DNA of 64,000 nucleotides from Chloroflexi bacterium UBA4736 (lineage in GTDB: Bacteria; Chloroflexota; Dormibacteria; Dormibacterales; Dormibacteraceae). The notes beneath the pieces are model-generated. The model did not search any database. It was not told the DNA's origin and worked only from the letters and a program-made list of their open reading frames with translations. A program made the translations under genes and the position numbers. How positions within the stretch are numbered: position 1 is the first letter of the stretch; every line of letters begins with the position of its first letter. The stretch is taken from NCBI GenBank assembly GCA_002404015.1, contig DHIW01000125.1, positions 1 to 64,000 on the forward strand. The letters run 5' to 3'. Positions 35,044 to 43,372 of the stretch are shown piece by piece.

Positions 35044-35817
35044 ATGGCTGCACTGACAGACCTCGTCCAGGCCCTCGCGGCGGGCTCGATCCGGATGATC
35101 GACCTCACCCAGCCGCTCTCGGAGCGGACCCCGATCCTCCAGCTGCCGCCGCCGTTCGCCAACACGCCGAGCTGGAAGACGCACGAGATCAGCAACTTCG
35201 ACGACCGCGGCCCGGCCTGGTACTGGAACTGGTTCGAGGGCGGTGAGCACGTGGGCACCCACTTCGACGCGCCCAACCACTGGATAACGGGCCGCGACAA
35301 GGAGAGCGTCGACCGGGTGCCGGTCAACCGCCTAATCGGCCCCGCGGTCTTGATCGACAAGTCGGCCGAGGCGGCCTCCAACCCCGACTACCTGCTGACC
35401 GTCGACGACGTCCGAGCCTTCGAGTCCGAGCACGGCCCGCTGCCGGCGGGGGGCTGGCTGCTCTACCGCACCGGCTGGGACGCCCGGGCCGCCGACCAGG
35501 CTCAATTCTTGAACGCGAACGAGACAGGCCCGCACACGCCCGGCCTGGACCCCGCGTGTGCACGCTTCCTGGCCGAGGAGAGCCCGATCGTGGGCATCGG
35601 CGTGGAGACCGTGGGAACGGACGCCGGCGCCGCCCACTCGTTCGAGCCAGCGTTCCCGTGCCACAACTTCATGCTCGGCGCGGGCAAGTACGGCCTCACG
35701 CAGCTCGCCAACCTCGCCCAGCTGCCGCCCACCGGCGCCGTGCTGGTGGTCATGCCGCTCAAGCTGGTGAACGGGTCCGGCAGCCCCTGCCGGGCGGTCG
35801 CGCTGGTGGAAGGCTGA
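35044..35817 (+). CDS. Cyclase-family hydrolase (kynurenine formamidase-like)
   Basis: 257 residues of the metal-dependent cyclase/kynurenine formamidase fold. IRMIDLTQPLSERTPI opens the domain and the metal motif is EHVGTHFDAPNHWI (His-x-Gly-Thr-His-x-Asp-x-Pro-x-His). GVETVGTDAGAAH and the C-terminal PPTGAVLVVMPLKLVNGSG are usual for the family. It hydrolyses amides, lactones or isatin-type rings. Translation is preceded by a duplicated ribosome-binding site. Upstream TPP-enzyme and downstream deazaflavin gene suggest a small catabolic operon, possibly for an aromatic or N-acyl compound; kynurenine is only one option. Confidence 0.82.
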   Translation: MAALTDLVQALAAGSIRMIDLTQPLSERTPILQLPPPFANTPSWKTHEISNFDDRGPAWYWNWFEGGEHVGTHFDAPNHWITGRDKESVDRVPVNRLIGPAVLIDKSAEAASNPDYLLTVDDVRAFESEHGPLPAGGWLLYRTGWDARAADQAQFLNANETGPHTPGLDPACARFLAEESPIVGIGVETVGTDAGAAHSFEPAFPCHNFMLGAGKYGLTQLANLAQLPPTGAVLVVMPLKLVNGSGSPCRAVALVEG

Positions 35818-35854
35818 GGTGCGATTGGGAGTTGATCGTTAGAGACCTCAAGCG

Positions 35855-36241
35855 ATGTCAAGCAGCACCGACGACCCGATCAGCGAGGCGCTTCAGAAAG
35901 GCCAACTGGTCGACATCACGACGACCGGTCGCCTGACCGGCGAGCCGCGCCGGATCGAGATCGTCTTCCACAACATCGGCGGCCGGTTCTATATCAGCGG
36001 GATGCCGTCACCCAAGAGGCGGAGCTGGCTGGCCAACGTCGAAGCCAATCCCAGCTTCATCCTCCACCTCGAAAAAGGCGTTCAGGCCGACCTGCCGGCA
36101 ACCGCCCGCGTGATCGACGACGAGAGCGAGCGGCGGGAAGTCCTACCTCATGTCGCGCGGACGTGGGGACGCGACGACGTTGACACGATGGTCCGCCAGA
36201 GCCCGTTGATCGAGGCGAAGATCCAGCCGATCGAGCGGTAG
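35855..36241 (+). CDS. Deazaflavin-dependent nitroreductase-family protein
   Basis: 128 residues with the Ddn/FDOR split-barrel pattern: VDITTTGRLTGEPRRIEIVF is the typical N-terminus, GGRFYISGMPSPKRRSWLANV binds the cofactor (shown as GGRFYISGM and KRRSWLANV), NPSFILHLEKGVQADLPATA follows and REVLPHVARTWG ends the fold. Such proteins use coenzyme F420 or FMN to reduce small molecules. ATG start. The following spacer is short and convergent with an ammonia-lyase gene. F420 use is an inference from family and from two LLM proteins in the window; no F420 biosynthesis gene is present here. Confidence 0.75.
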   Translation: MSSSTDDPISEALQKGQLVDITTTGRLTGEPRRIEIVFHNIGGRFYISGMPSPKRRSWLANVEANPSFILHLEKGVQADLPATARVIDDESERREVLPHVARTWGRDDVDTMVRQSPLIEAKIQPIER

Positions 36242-36278
36242 CCGGATGCGGCCGCGGTGTTGCGGCCGGACAAGAAGG

Positions 36279-37226
36279 TCACTCACGGTCCGGGACGTTA
36301 CGGTCCCCGAGGACCTCGGCCAGCTTGACCGCGCCGATGCTGCCACCCGACACGATGCACGCGATCCGGCCGCTCCCGGCCCGGCCCGAGAGCGCCGCCG
36401 CGAGTGCGGCGGCGCCGGCCCCCTCGGCGACCACGTGGCTGCGCTCGACCAGGACCCGCATCGCGTCCCTCACCTCGTCCAGGGAGACGACCAGGGAGCC
36501 GTCCAGGAGCTCCCGGGCCAGCTCCAGCATGTTGGGGAAGACCGTCCGGCTGCCGATCCCATCGACGAATGAGGTCTGGTAGTCGACCGTGGCCACGCTG
36601 CCCGCCGCCAGCGAGGCCGCCAGTGGAGCGCCAGTCTCGACCTCCACCGCGTAGACCCGGCACTGGGGGCGCAGGGCGCGCACCGCCGTGGCGATGCCGG
36701 CCGCCAGGCCGCCACCCCCCCAGGGGATGATTACTGCGTCCAGATCGGGCTCGTCCTCGAGGAGCTCGAGGCCGATCGTGCCGTTCCCGGCCATCACCCG
36801 CTCGTCGTTGAAGGCGTGCAGGAAGGTGGCCTCGACGCCCGGATAGGAGCGGTCTGAGAATGTCTGCCACCAGCGGTCGAAGCTGACCCGGATGACCTTG
36901 GCCCCCAGGCGCTCAACTGCCGCCAGCTTGGCTTCGGGTGCCGTGTCCGGGGCGACGACGGTGCAGGGGATGCCGAGGCGGCGGGCGCACCAGGCGGCGG
37001 CCTGGGCCATGTTGCCGGCGCTGGCCGTGAGCACGCCCCGCCGCAGCTCGGAGGCCGGCAGCTGTCCGACCAGGTTGGCGGCGCCCCGGATCTTGAACGA
37101 ACCGATGGGCTGGAGGATCTCCAGCTTCAGCAGCAGGTCGGTGTCGGGAAGCGGGAGGAGGGGAGTCCGGATGGCCGCCTCCATGACCCGCGGCTGCGCC
37201 GCCCGGATTGCCGCCAGGTCAAGCAA
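36279..37226 (-). CDS. Threonine/serine dehydratase-like PLP enzyme
   Basis: 315 residues, fold-type II. The PLP-lysine is in GSFKIRGAANLVGQL, the phosphate loop in ASAGNMAQAAAW and the PLP ring site in IPWGGGGLAAGIATA. Near the C-terminus is ACIVSGGSIG. No ACT domain, so it is a short catabolic or racemase-like form rather than biosynthetic IlvA. Possible reactions: threonine, serine or hydroxyaspartate ammonia-lyase, or serine racemase. TTG start at 37226; the gene overlaps the aldo/keto reductase stop by 8 nt, so both are in one operon. Confidence 0.83.
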   Translation of the reverse strand: MLDLAAIRAAQPRVMEAAIRTPLLPLPDTDLLLKLEILQPIGSFKIRGAANLVGQLPASELRRGVLTASAGNMAQAAAWCARRLGIPCTVVAPDTAPEAKLAAVERLGAKVIRVSFDRWWQTFSDRSYPGVEATFLHAFNDERVMAGNGTIGLELLEDEPDLDAVIIPWGGGGLAAGIATAVRALRPQCRVYAVEVETGAPLAASLAAGSVATVDYQTSFVDGIGSRTVFPNMLELARELLDGSLVVSLDEVRDAMRVLVERSHVVAEGAGAAALAAALSGRAGSGRIACIVSGGSIGAVKLAEVLGDRNVPDRE

Positions 37227-38193
37227 TCGACTGCCCGCTGAGCGCGTCCCGCTCCTCCGCCGAGAGCTGGATCGCGAGGGCTCCGAGCGCCGGCTCGAAG
37301 TGCTCCAGTCGGCGCGGCCCGACGAGGGCCGCGGTGACGCGGGGCGAGCGGATCACCCAGGCCAGCGCCAGGGCGGCGAGCTCCACGCCGCGCTCGCCGG
37401 CCGCCTTGCGGAGGCGCTCGATCGCGTCATAGGTGGGCTGGTTGGAAAACTCCTCGTAGGGTCCCGGCCGCAGAGTCATCCGCGAGCCGGCCGGCGGCGG
37501 CTCACCTGGCCGGTACTTGCCGGTCAGCCAGCCCCCGGCCAGGGGGCTGAACGGCGTGAAGGCCAGGCCCTGGTCGGCGCAGAGCGGCAGCACCTCCCGT
37601 TCGGCCCCGCGGTGGAGCAGGTTGTACTCGTTCTGGACCCCCTCCCAGCGGGCCAGCCCCAGCCGGTCGCTGGCCCATAGGCCCCTGGCCACGTGCCAGG
37701 CCGGCTCGTTGCTGCAGCCGACGTACCTGACCTTGCCGGACCTGACCAGGTCGTCCAGGGCGCGCAGCGTCTCCTCGGGAGGCGTGTCCCAGTCCGGCTC
37801 GTGTGTCACGTAGATGTCCAGGTGATCGGTCTGCAGGCGGCGCAGGCTGCCCTCGATCTCGCGCATGATCGCCCGCCGCGAGAGCCCGGCCGCGTTGGGC
37901 TCCGCCGACATGGCGTTGAAGAGCTTTGTCGAGAGCACGAGCTGGTCGCGCACGCCGCGGGCGGTCAGCCAGCGGCCGATCATCTCCTCCGAGGCGCCAC
38001 CGCCGTAGCTGTTCGCCGTGTCGAAGTAGTTGATGCCCAGCTCTAGCGCGCGGTCCATGAGCTGAAAAGCCGCGCCCTCGTCCTCGCCCTTGCCGAACAG
38101 CTCCTTGGGCGAGCCGACGCCGCCGAAGCCGCCACACCCGAGACCGATCACGGAAACCCGAACGCCGGTCCGCCCAAAGAGCCGATACTCCAT
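37219..38193 (-). CDS. Aldo/keto reductase
   Basis: 324 residues with the AKR TIM barrel. The catalytic tetrad is visible: Asp and Tyr in YFDTANSYGGGASEEMIG, Lys in LVLSTKLFNA and His in DIYVTHEPDWDTP. The NADPH-binding end has FTPFSPLAGGWLTGKY and VIRSPRVTAALVGPRRLEHF. Opens YRLFGRTGVRVSVIGLGCG at an ATG. Reduces an aldehyde or ketone, substrate unknown. The gene precedes the dehydratase-like gene in the same operon. Confidence 0.9.
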   Translation of the reverse strand: MEYRLFGRTGVRVSVIGLGCGGFGGVGSPKELFGKGEDEGAAFQLMDRALELGINYFDTANSYGGGASEEMIGRWLTARGVRDQLVLSTKLFNAMSAEPNAAGLSRRAIMREIEGSLRRLQTDHLDIYVTHEPDWDTPPEETLRALDDLVRSGKVRYVGCSNEPAWHVARGLWASDRLGLARWEGVQNEYNLLHRGAEREVLPLCADQGLAFTPFSPLAGGWLTGKYRPGEPPPAGSRMTLRPGPYEEFSNQPTYDAIERLRKAAGERGVELAALALAWVIRSPRVTAALVGPRRLEHFEPALGALAIQLSAEERDALSGQSIA

Positions 38194-38318
38194 CCGGCGG
38201 AAGTCTAAGCGGCGTCCGCCGGCCCAGCTTTATCAGACCTCAGCGTCGTCGTAAGGGCCGGCTCCGCCGGCCCGATTGAGTCCCGAAATTGGATCGCGCA
38301 CCCACGTAATAGGTAGCC

Positions 38319-38365
38319 AAAAAGGGAGGTAGGGTCCGGGGGAGGAACCGCCAGGTTCTTCCTCC
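38319..38365 (-). terminator. Terminator-like hairpin after the acyl-CoA dehydrogenase gene
   Basis: On the minus strand a hairpin of GGAGGAACC with GGTTCTTCCTCC (38341-38365, a 3-nt bulge) is followed by a G/C-rich stretch and a run of five T (opposite 38319-38323). The T-run is about 17 nt from the stem, so termination is only suggested. The 179-bp gap 38194-38372 holds no gene. It resembles the G-rich palindromes elsewhere in the window. Confidence 0.35.
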
Positions 38366-38372
38366 GTCGTCT

Positions 38373-39563
38373 TCAGCGGTATGCAGGTATACCGGTTATT
38401 GCCTCGCCGATGGCGAGGGTGTGGATCTCGCTGGTGCCCTCGTACGTGACCACCGATTCCAGGTTGTTCATGTGCCGGATCACCGGGTATTCCAAGGTGA
38501 TGCCGTTGGCGCCCAGCACCCCGCGCGCCTCGCGCGCGATCTCCAGTGCCGCCCGCACGTTGTTCAGCTTGCCCACGCTGACGTGCTGCGGCGCCAGCCG
38601 GCCCTCGTCCTTCATGCGGCCCAGGTGCAGGGCCAGCAGCGTCCCCTTCTCGATCTCCAGGAGCATCTCCACCAGCTTCCGCTGGGTGAGCTGGAAGCCG
38701 GCGATCGGCTTGCCGAACTGGACCCGCGTCTTGGCGTAGTCGAGGGCCGACTCGTAGCAGGCGCGGGCCGCCCCCATCGAGCCCCAGACGATCCCGAAGC
38801 GCGCCTCGTTGAGGCAGGAGAGGGGGCCCTTCAGCCCGGTCACGCCGGGCAGCAACGCGGCCTCCGGCAGGGCGCAGTCCTCGAGGATCAGCTCCGACGT
38901 CACCGACGCGCGTAGGGAGATCTTGCGGTGGATGTCGCGGGTCGTGAAGCCCTTGGTGCCGCGCGGAACGATGAAGCCGCGAATCCCATCCTCGGAACGA
39001 GCCCAGACCACCGCGAGGTCGGCGATTCCGCCGTTCGTGATCCAGAGCTTGTTGCCGTTGAGCACCCAATCCGGGCCCCGCTTCTTGGCCGTCGCCCGCA
39101 TGCCGGCGGGGTCGCTCCCGAAGTCCGGCTCGGTGAGTCCGAAGCAGCCGATGGCCTCGCCGCGCGCCATCTTCGGGAGCCACTCCTGCTTCTGCTCCTC
39201 GGAGCCGTACTTCCAGATCGGGAACATGGCCAGCGAGCCCTGCACCGAGACGAAGCTGCGGAAGCCCGAGTCGCCGGCCTCTAGCTCCAGGCAGGCCAGG
39301 CCGTAGCTCACCGCGCTGGCGCCGGCGCAGCCATAGCCCTCGAGGTGCATGCCCAGCAGGCCCAGCTCGCCGAGCTCGGTGGCGACCTCCTTCGGGAACA
39401 CCCCGTCGTCGAACCATGTCTCGATCCCGGGCAGCACTCGGTCCCGCACGTAGCCGCGCACCGTGTCGCGGATCAGCTTCTCCTCATCCGACAGGAGAGC
39501 GTCGATGTCGAGGAAGTCGGAGGGGTCGAGCCGGGCGGCCGGCTTCCTTGTGACCGTGCTCAC
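38373..39563 (-). CDS. Acyl-CoA dehydrogenase (glutaryl-CoA dehydrogenase-like)
   Basis: 396 residues, FAD flavoprotein. GLTEPDFGSDPAGM is the FAD-binding TEPxxGSD loop, KLWITNGGIADLAVVWAR the next strand and YEGTSEIHTLAIGEAITG carries the catalytic Glu. The GFRSFVSVQGSLAMFPIWKY segment and VTYEGTS resemble glutaryl-CoA dehydrogenase, including an Arg that in that enzyme binds the distal carboxylate. GTG start at 39563, 17 bp from the divergent opine-dehydrogenase-like gene. Decarboxylating oxidation of glutaryl-CoA to crotonyl-CoA is the probable reaction, but another dicarboxyl-CoA is possible. Confidence 0.85.
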   Translation of the reverse strand: MSTVTRKPAARLDPSDFLDIDALLSDEEKLIRDTVRGYVRDRVLPGIETWFDDGVFPKEVATELGELGLLGMHLEGYGCAGASAVSYGLACLELEAGDSGFRSFVSVQGSLAMFPIWKYGSEEQKQEWLPKMARGEAIGCFGLTEPDFGSDPAGMRATAKKRGPDWVLNGNKLWITNGGIADLAVVWARSEDGIRGFIVPRGTKGFTTRDIHRKISLRASVTSELILEDCALPEAALLPGVTGLKGPLSCLNEARFGIVWGSMGAARACYESALDYAKTRVQFGKPIAGFQLTQRKLVEMLLEIEKGTLLALHLGRMKDEGRLAPQHVSVGKLNNVRAALEIAREARGVLGANGITLEYPVIRHMNNLESVVTYEGTSEIHTLAIGEAITGIPAYR

Positions 39564-39580
39564 GAGGCTATTGTGAGCGC
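39564..39580. promoter_or_regulatory. Very short divergent promoter
   Basis: Seventeen bp between two GTG starts. TATTGT (39569-39574) lies 6 nt before the plus-strand GTG at 39581, a leaderless layout. The minus strand shows TAGCCT (39570-39565), only 1 nt before the dehydrogenase GTG, too close to act for that start. So the minus promoter is less certain, or translation begins further in. Confidence 0.45.
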
Positions 39581-40606
39581 GTGCGGGCGGTGGCTGTGCT
39601 GGGGGGCGGACACGGCGCGCTGGCGACGGCGGGCGACCTCGCCCGCCGTGGTTTCGAGGTCCGGCTGGCCCTGCGCAACCGCCGGCGGTTCGCCGAGCTC
39701 TTCGAGACCGGCCGGCTGGCCATGACCGGCGCGGCCGGCGAGGGCGTGGCCGAGCTGGCCCTCGTCACGGACGATCCCGCCGCGGCGGCGCGGGGCGCCG
39801 AGCTGGTCCTCATCCCGCTTCCCGCCTTCGCTCAGGAGGCCATGGCGGAGCGGCTGCCCGGCGCCGTGACCGACGCCGCGCTGGTCGTGCTGATGCCGGG
39901 CAACCTGGGCTCCCAGGTCATGAAACACCAGCTCCCGCACGCGGTCTTCGCGGAGACGGCCACGCTGCCCTACGGCGCCCGCCAGCGCGGCGAGGCCAGC
40001 GTTGCCCTGTCGCTGGTCGCCGCCCACAACCCGACCGGCGTCTACCCCAGCTCCGAGACCGACGACGCGATCGAGCTGCTGCGCGAGGTCTACCCGGCGG
40101 TGCTGCCCGTCGAGAACGTCCTCAGCGCGGCGCTGCTCAACTCCAACGCCGCGCTGCACACGCCGCTGGTCGTCATGAACGCGGGCGCCATCGAGCGCGA
40201 GGGTGCCTTCGACATCCACGTCGAGGGCACTACGCCCGGTATCAAGCGCGTCATCGCCGGCCTCGACGACGAGCGGATGGCGCTCCGGCACGCGCTCGGC
40301 TACACCACACCGGACTGGCCGCTCATGGACTACTACGCGGACCGTGACTGGTTCTACGGCCCGGGCGCTTTCAGCAGGGTCCAGACCAACTCGGTCTGGC
40401 GCGAGAAGCTGGACTTCGAGCACCGCTACATCGCCGAGGATGTCACCTGCGGGCTCGCGCTGTGGGCCTCCGCCGGCCGCTTCACGCAGACGCCGACCCC
40501 CCTGACCGACGCCTTCCTGCGCGTCGTATCGACCCTGACCGGCGTGGACCACTACGCGGGCGGCCGCACCCTGGAGCGCCTCGGCCTGGACCCCGCCTCC
40601 CTGTGA
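39581..40606 (+). CDS. Octopine/nopaline dehydrogenase-family oxidoreductase
   Basis: 341 residues. The Rossmann motif VLGGGHGALATAGDLARRG binds NAD(P) and the C-terminal helical domain has the opine-dehydrogenase motifs AAHNPTGVYPS and LNSNAALHTPLVVMNAGAI, with the probable catalytic His in HTPLV. Family members reversibly couple an amino acid to a 2-oxoacid, or act like ketopantoate reductase. First gene of a seven-gene operon, starting at a GTG with a -10-like hexamer 6 nt upstream. Its stop overlaps the next start by 4 nt (GTGA). Opine breakdown is one inference; reaction not established. Confidence 0.8.
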   Translation: MRAVAVLGGGHGALATAGDLARRGFEVRLALRNRRRFAELFETGRLAMTGAAGEGVAELALVTDDPAAAARGAELVLIPLPAFAQEAMAERLPGAVTDAALVVLMPGNLGSQVMKHQLPHAVFAETATLPYGARQRGEASVALSLVAAHNPTGVYPSSETDDAIELLREVYPAVLPVENVLSAALLNSNAALHTPLVVMNAGAIEREGAFDIHVEGTTPGIKRVIAGLDDERMALRHALGYTTPDWPLMDYYADRDWFYGPGAFSRVQTNSVWREKLDFEHRYIAEDVTCGLALWASAGRFTQTPTPLTDAFLRVVSTLTGVDHYAGGRTLERLGLDPASL

Positions 40607-41478
40607 CCGGCACCGGCACCGCCTTCGGTATCCAGCTGCACGGCACGTTCCCGATGCCGATGTACGCCGAGCTGGCGCGAGCGGTGGAGGCGCAGCCTTT
40701 CGCCGAGCTGACTGTCCACGACATCGTGTGGTGGCGGCCGGTCTGGCCGATCCTGGCCCTGGTCGCGGCCAACACCGAGCGGGTGGCGGTGGGACCCGAC
40801 GTGACCCACCCTTACCTGCGCCACGCCGTTGTCACGGCGTCCAACCTGGCCGGCCTCGACGAGCTCTCCGCCGGCCGCGCCGTGCTCGGCGTCGGCCGCG
40901 GCTCGCTGCTTAAGCCGCTCGGTATCTCGCGGGCAGGCTCGGAGGCGGCGGTTCGCGAGCTCGTCCAGTCGGTGCAGCGCTACCTGGCCGGAGAGGACCC
41001 TCGGGCCAACTTCCTGTGGCAGCCGCCGCGCCGGCGGATCCCGGTATTTCTCGGCGCCTTCGGGGCCCGGATGATCGAATCGGCGCTGGAGTGGGCGGAC
41101 GAGATCCGGCCACCGGGCATCTGGGACCCCCGCTTCTTCGAGTCTCTGAAGGTCAGGGTCGGCGACCGGGCGCGGCTGGGTTGTGACGTGTGGGTCGCAG
41201 TGGACTCAGACCGCGAGACGGCGCGCGACCTTGGGAGGCAGGTGCTGGGCCGCTACCTGGCCGAGATGCCGGCCATGACCGCGTTCTACGGCGTAGATCC
41301 CCAGGCGCCGATCACGGACGCCACGCTCGACCTCTTCGTCGCGGCGGGCACGCCGGCGGACGTGGCGCGGGGCCTCGAGCGGCTGGTGGCCGCCGGCCCG
41401 TCCACGATCACGTTCTCGGGGCGCCTCGGCCACGATCCGCTGTGGGCGATCGAGGCGCTCGGGAGAATGGTCGCCTAG
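40603..41478 (+). CDS. LLM-class flavin-dependent oxidoreductase
   Basis: 291 residues of the luciferase-like/F420-dependent reductase family. Start GTG at 40603, inside the preceding stop; open codons upstream are only a shadow of the previous gene. TERVAVGPDVTHPYLRHAVV, LDELSAGRAVLGVGRGS and WADEIRPPG fit the TIM barrel, and RIPVFLGAFGARMIESALEW is the cofactor region. It is shorter than most bacterial luciferases, as in F420-type reductases. FMN or F420 use cannot be told from sequence. Coupled on both sides within the operon. Confidence 0.8.
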   Translation: MTGTGTAFGIQLHGTFPMPMYAELARAVEAQPFAELTVHDIVWWRPVWPILALVAANTERVAVGPDVTHPYLRHAVVTASNLAGLDELSAGRAVLGVGRGSLLKPLGISRAGSEAAVRELVQSVQRYLAGEDPRANFLWQPPRRRIPVFLGAFGARMIESALEWADEIRPPGIWDPRFFESLKVRVGDRARLGCDVWVAVDSDRETARDLGRQVLGRYLAEMPAMTAFYGVDPQAPITDATLDLFVAAGTPADVARGLERLVAAGPSTITFSGRLGHDPLWAIEALGRMVA

Positions 41479-42779
41479 TGGACGCCGTCTTCCAGCCCCG
41501 CTCGGTCGCCGTGTATGGTGCCTCGCGCAACCCGGCCAAGCTGGGGAGCGTCCTCCTGGCGAACGTGCGGGCGGGTGGCTTCCAGGGGCCGGTGACGAGC
41601 GTCAACCCCAACGACCCTGACGCCCTTCCCTCGCTCCGCGAAGCGGTCGACCTGGCCCTGGTCTCGGTGCCCGCGGCCGCGGTCGAGGCGGCCGTGCAGG
41701 ACGCCGCCCGGGCCGGCTGCGCCGCCGCCATCGTGCTCAGCAGCGGCTTCGGCGAGACCGACGACGAGGGTCGCCGGCTCGAGGGCCGGCTCCGGGATAC
41801 GGCGCTGGCAGCCGGGATGCGGCTGGTCGGCCCCAACTGCATGGGCGTCGTCAGCCGCAGCGATGCCGGCTGGCTGAACGCCAGCTACTTCTGGCGCCTG
41901 CCCGAGGTGGCCGGCCCGGTCAGCATGGTCAGCCAGAGCGGCGCTTTCGGCGGGATGTTCTTCTCCGAGGCGAGGCGGCGCGGCCTGGGCGTGGCCCGCT
42001 TCCTATCGGTGGGCAACAGCGCCGACGTCACCGAGACGGACGCCCTGGACTGGCTGGGCACGGACGCCGCGACGGGCGTGATCGGGATGTTTGTCGAGGC
42101 CTTCCGCGACGGCCGGCGCTTCGTCGAGGTCGCGTCCGCGGTCGACAAGCAGATCGTGGTCCTGAAGGCGGGCAAGGAGAGCGCGGGCGCGCGGGCCGCG
42201 GCCAGCCACACGGGCTCGCTGGCGGGCCGCCACGGCGCGGTCCAGGCCGCCTTCGCGCGGGCCGGCGTGATCGAGGCCGCCGATTCGGACGCCTTCTTCG
42301 ACGCCCTTACGGCCCTTGCCGCCCGGCCTCCAGCGCCCGCCGGCCGCCGGATCGCCGTGCTGACGATCTCCGGCGGTCCTGGCGTGCTGGCCTCCGACGC
42401 GGCCGAGCGCCTCGGCCTCGAGCTGCCGCCGCCGGGCCCCGGCACCGTGGCCCGGGTCCGCGAGCTGGCGCCCGGCTTCGCGGCGGCCGGCAACCCGGTC
42501 GACCTCACTCCCCAGTGCCCGCCGGCCAACTTTGCGGCAGCGATCCGCGCTGTCTTCGACGACCCCGTGTACGAGGGCGTCGTCGTGATCAACTGCGGGC
42601 TCGACATCCCGGAGTTCGGAGCCGGGGTCGTTGAGGCCCGGCGGGCGACCGGCAAGCCGGTCACCGCATTCCTGCTCGACGTGCCGGCGATCGAGGCGGC
42701 CCTGGTCAGTGAGGGCATCCCGCTCCTCGGCTCGCCCGAGCGGGCGGTGGCCGCCTACCGGGCGCTGGTGTGGCCGTGA
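41478..42779 (+). CDS. Acyl-CoA synthetase (ADP-forming) alpha subunit
   Basis: 433 residues, with a CoA-binding N-terminal domain (SVAVYGASRNPAKLGSVLL) and a succinyl-CoA-ligase-like domain with VSMVSQSGAFGGMF. The probable phospho-His is in AASHTGSLAGRHG. GVLASDAAERLGLELPPP and GNPVDLTPQCPPANF belong to the third domain. Forms acyl-CoA from acid, CoA and ATP, or the reverse, with the beta subunit. The GTG start overlaps the LLM stop by one base, and the C-terminus overlaps the beta gene. Confidence 0.87.
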   Translation: MDAVFQPRSVAVYGASRNPAKLGSVLLANVRAGGFQGPVTSVNPNDPDALPSLREAVDLALVSVPAAAVEAAVQDAARAGCAAAIVLSSGFGETDDEGRRLEGRLRDTALAAGMRLVGPNCMGVVSRSDAGWLNASYFWRLPEVAGPVSMVSQSGAFGGMFFSEARRRGLGVARFLSVGNSADVTETDALDWLGTDAATGVIGMFVEAFRDGRRFVEVASAVDKQIVVLKAGKESAGARAAASHTGSLAGRHGAVQAAFARAGVIEAADSDAFFDALTALAARPPAPAGRRIAVLTISGGPGVLASDAAERLGLELPPPGPGTVARVRELAPGFAAAGNPVDLTPQCPPANFAAAIRAVFDDPVYEGVVVINCGLDIPEFGAGVVEARRATGKPVTAFLLDVPAIEAALVSEGIPLLGSPERAVAAYRALVWP

Positions 42780-43372
42780 CGGAGTGGGAGTCCAAGCAGG
42801 CCCTGGGCCCCGGTCTGCCCCGTCCCCGCGAGGCCCTGACCCGGACTCTGGCCGAAGCCGTGGAGTTCGCCGCCGGCATCGAGGGTCCGGTCGTCGCCAA
42901 AGCCTCTGGACTGGCCCACAAGACCGAGCGCCGGGCGGTCCGCCTGGATGCCGACCTCGAGGAATGCTGGGAAGAGCTGGCGGGGCTGGGCGACGGCACG
43001 GTGCTGGTCGCCGAGCAGGTCCGCGCTGACCTGGAGCTGATCGCGGGCGGCCTGCACGACCCCCAGTTCGGCCCCATCGTCTCGATCGGTCTGGGCGGCG
43101 TCGCCGCGGAAGTCTTTCAGGACGTGGCCTTCATGCTCGCGCCCACGCGGCCAGGCGAGCTTGAGCGGGCGATCGGGCGCCTGCGCTGCGCCCCGCTTCT
43201 GAACGGCCACCGGGGCTGGCCGGTCGTGGACCGGCAGGCGCTCCAGGCCATCGTGGACGCCATCGGCCGACTGCTTGTGGATGATCCCGGGGTGCTGGAG
43301 GTGGACTGCAACCCGGTCCTGGTCAGGGCCGGCCGCCCGCTGGTGGCGGACGCCCTGGTGGTACGGGCATGA
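42770..43372 (+). CDS. Acyl-CoA synthetase (ADP-forming) beta subunit (ATP-grasp)
   Basis: About 200 residues, slightly shorter than the usual 230. ATP-grasp motifs: GPVVAKASGLAHKTERRAV, LVAEQVRADLELIAGGLHDP, FGPIVSIGLGGVAAEVFQD, VLEVDCNPVLVRAG. Adjacent alpha subunit supplies the CoA part. Start: a GTG at 42770 or, with a neat GTGA 4-nt overlap, at 42776. Stop overlaps the ATG of the following ligase gene (ATGA). Confidence 0.88.
   Translation: MAVTEWESKQALGPGLPRPREALTRTLAEAVEFAAGIEGPVVAKASGLAHKTERRAVRLDADLEECWEELAGLGDGTVLVAEQVRADLELIAGGLHDPQFGPIVSIGLGGVAAEVFQDVAFMLAPTRPGELERAIGRLRCAPLLNGHRGWPVVDRQALQAIVDAIGRLLVDDPGVLEVDCNPVLVRAGRPLVADALVVRA

Noticed and set aside
32220-35381. A 1053-codon open frame on the minus strand spanning the liv/TPP region
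   Set aside because: It is antisense to the TPP enzyme and cyclase, which have clear domain motifs. Very high GC opens long antisense frames; its sequence is Arg/Gly/Pro-rich without motifs.
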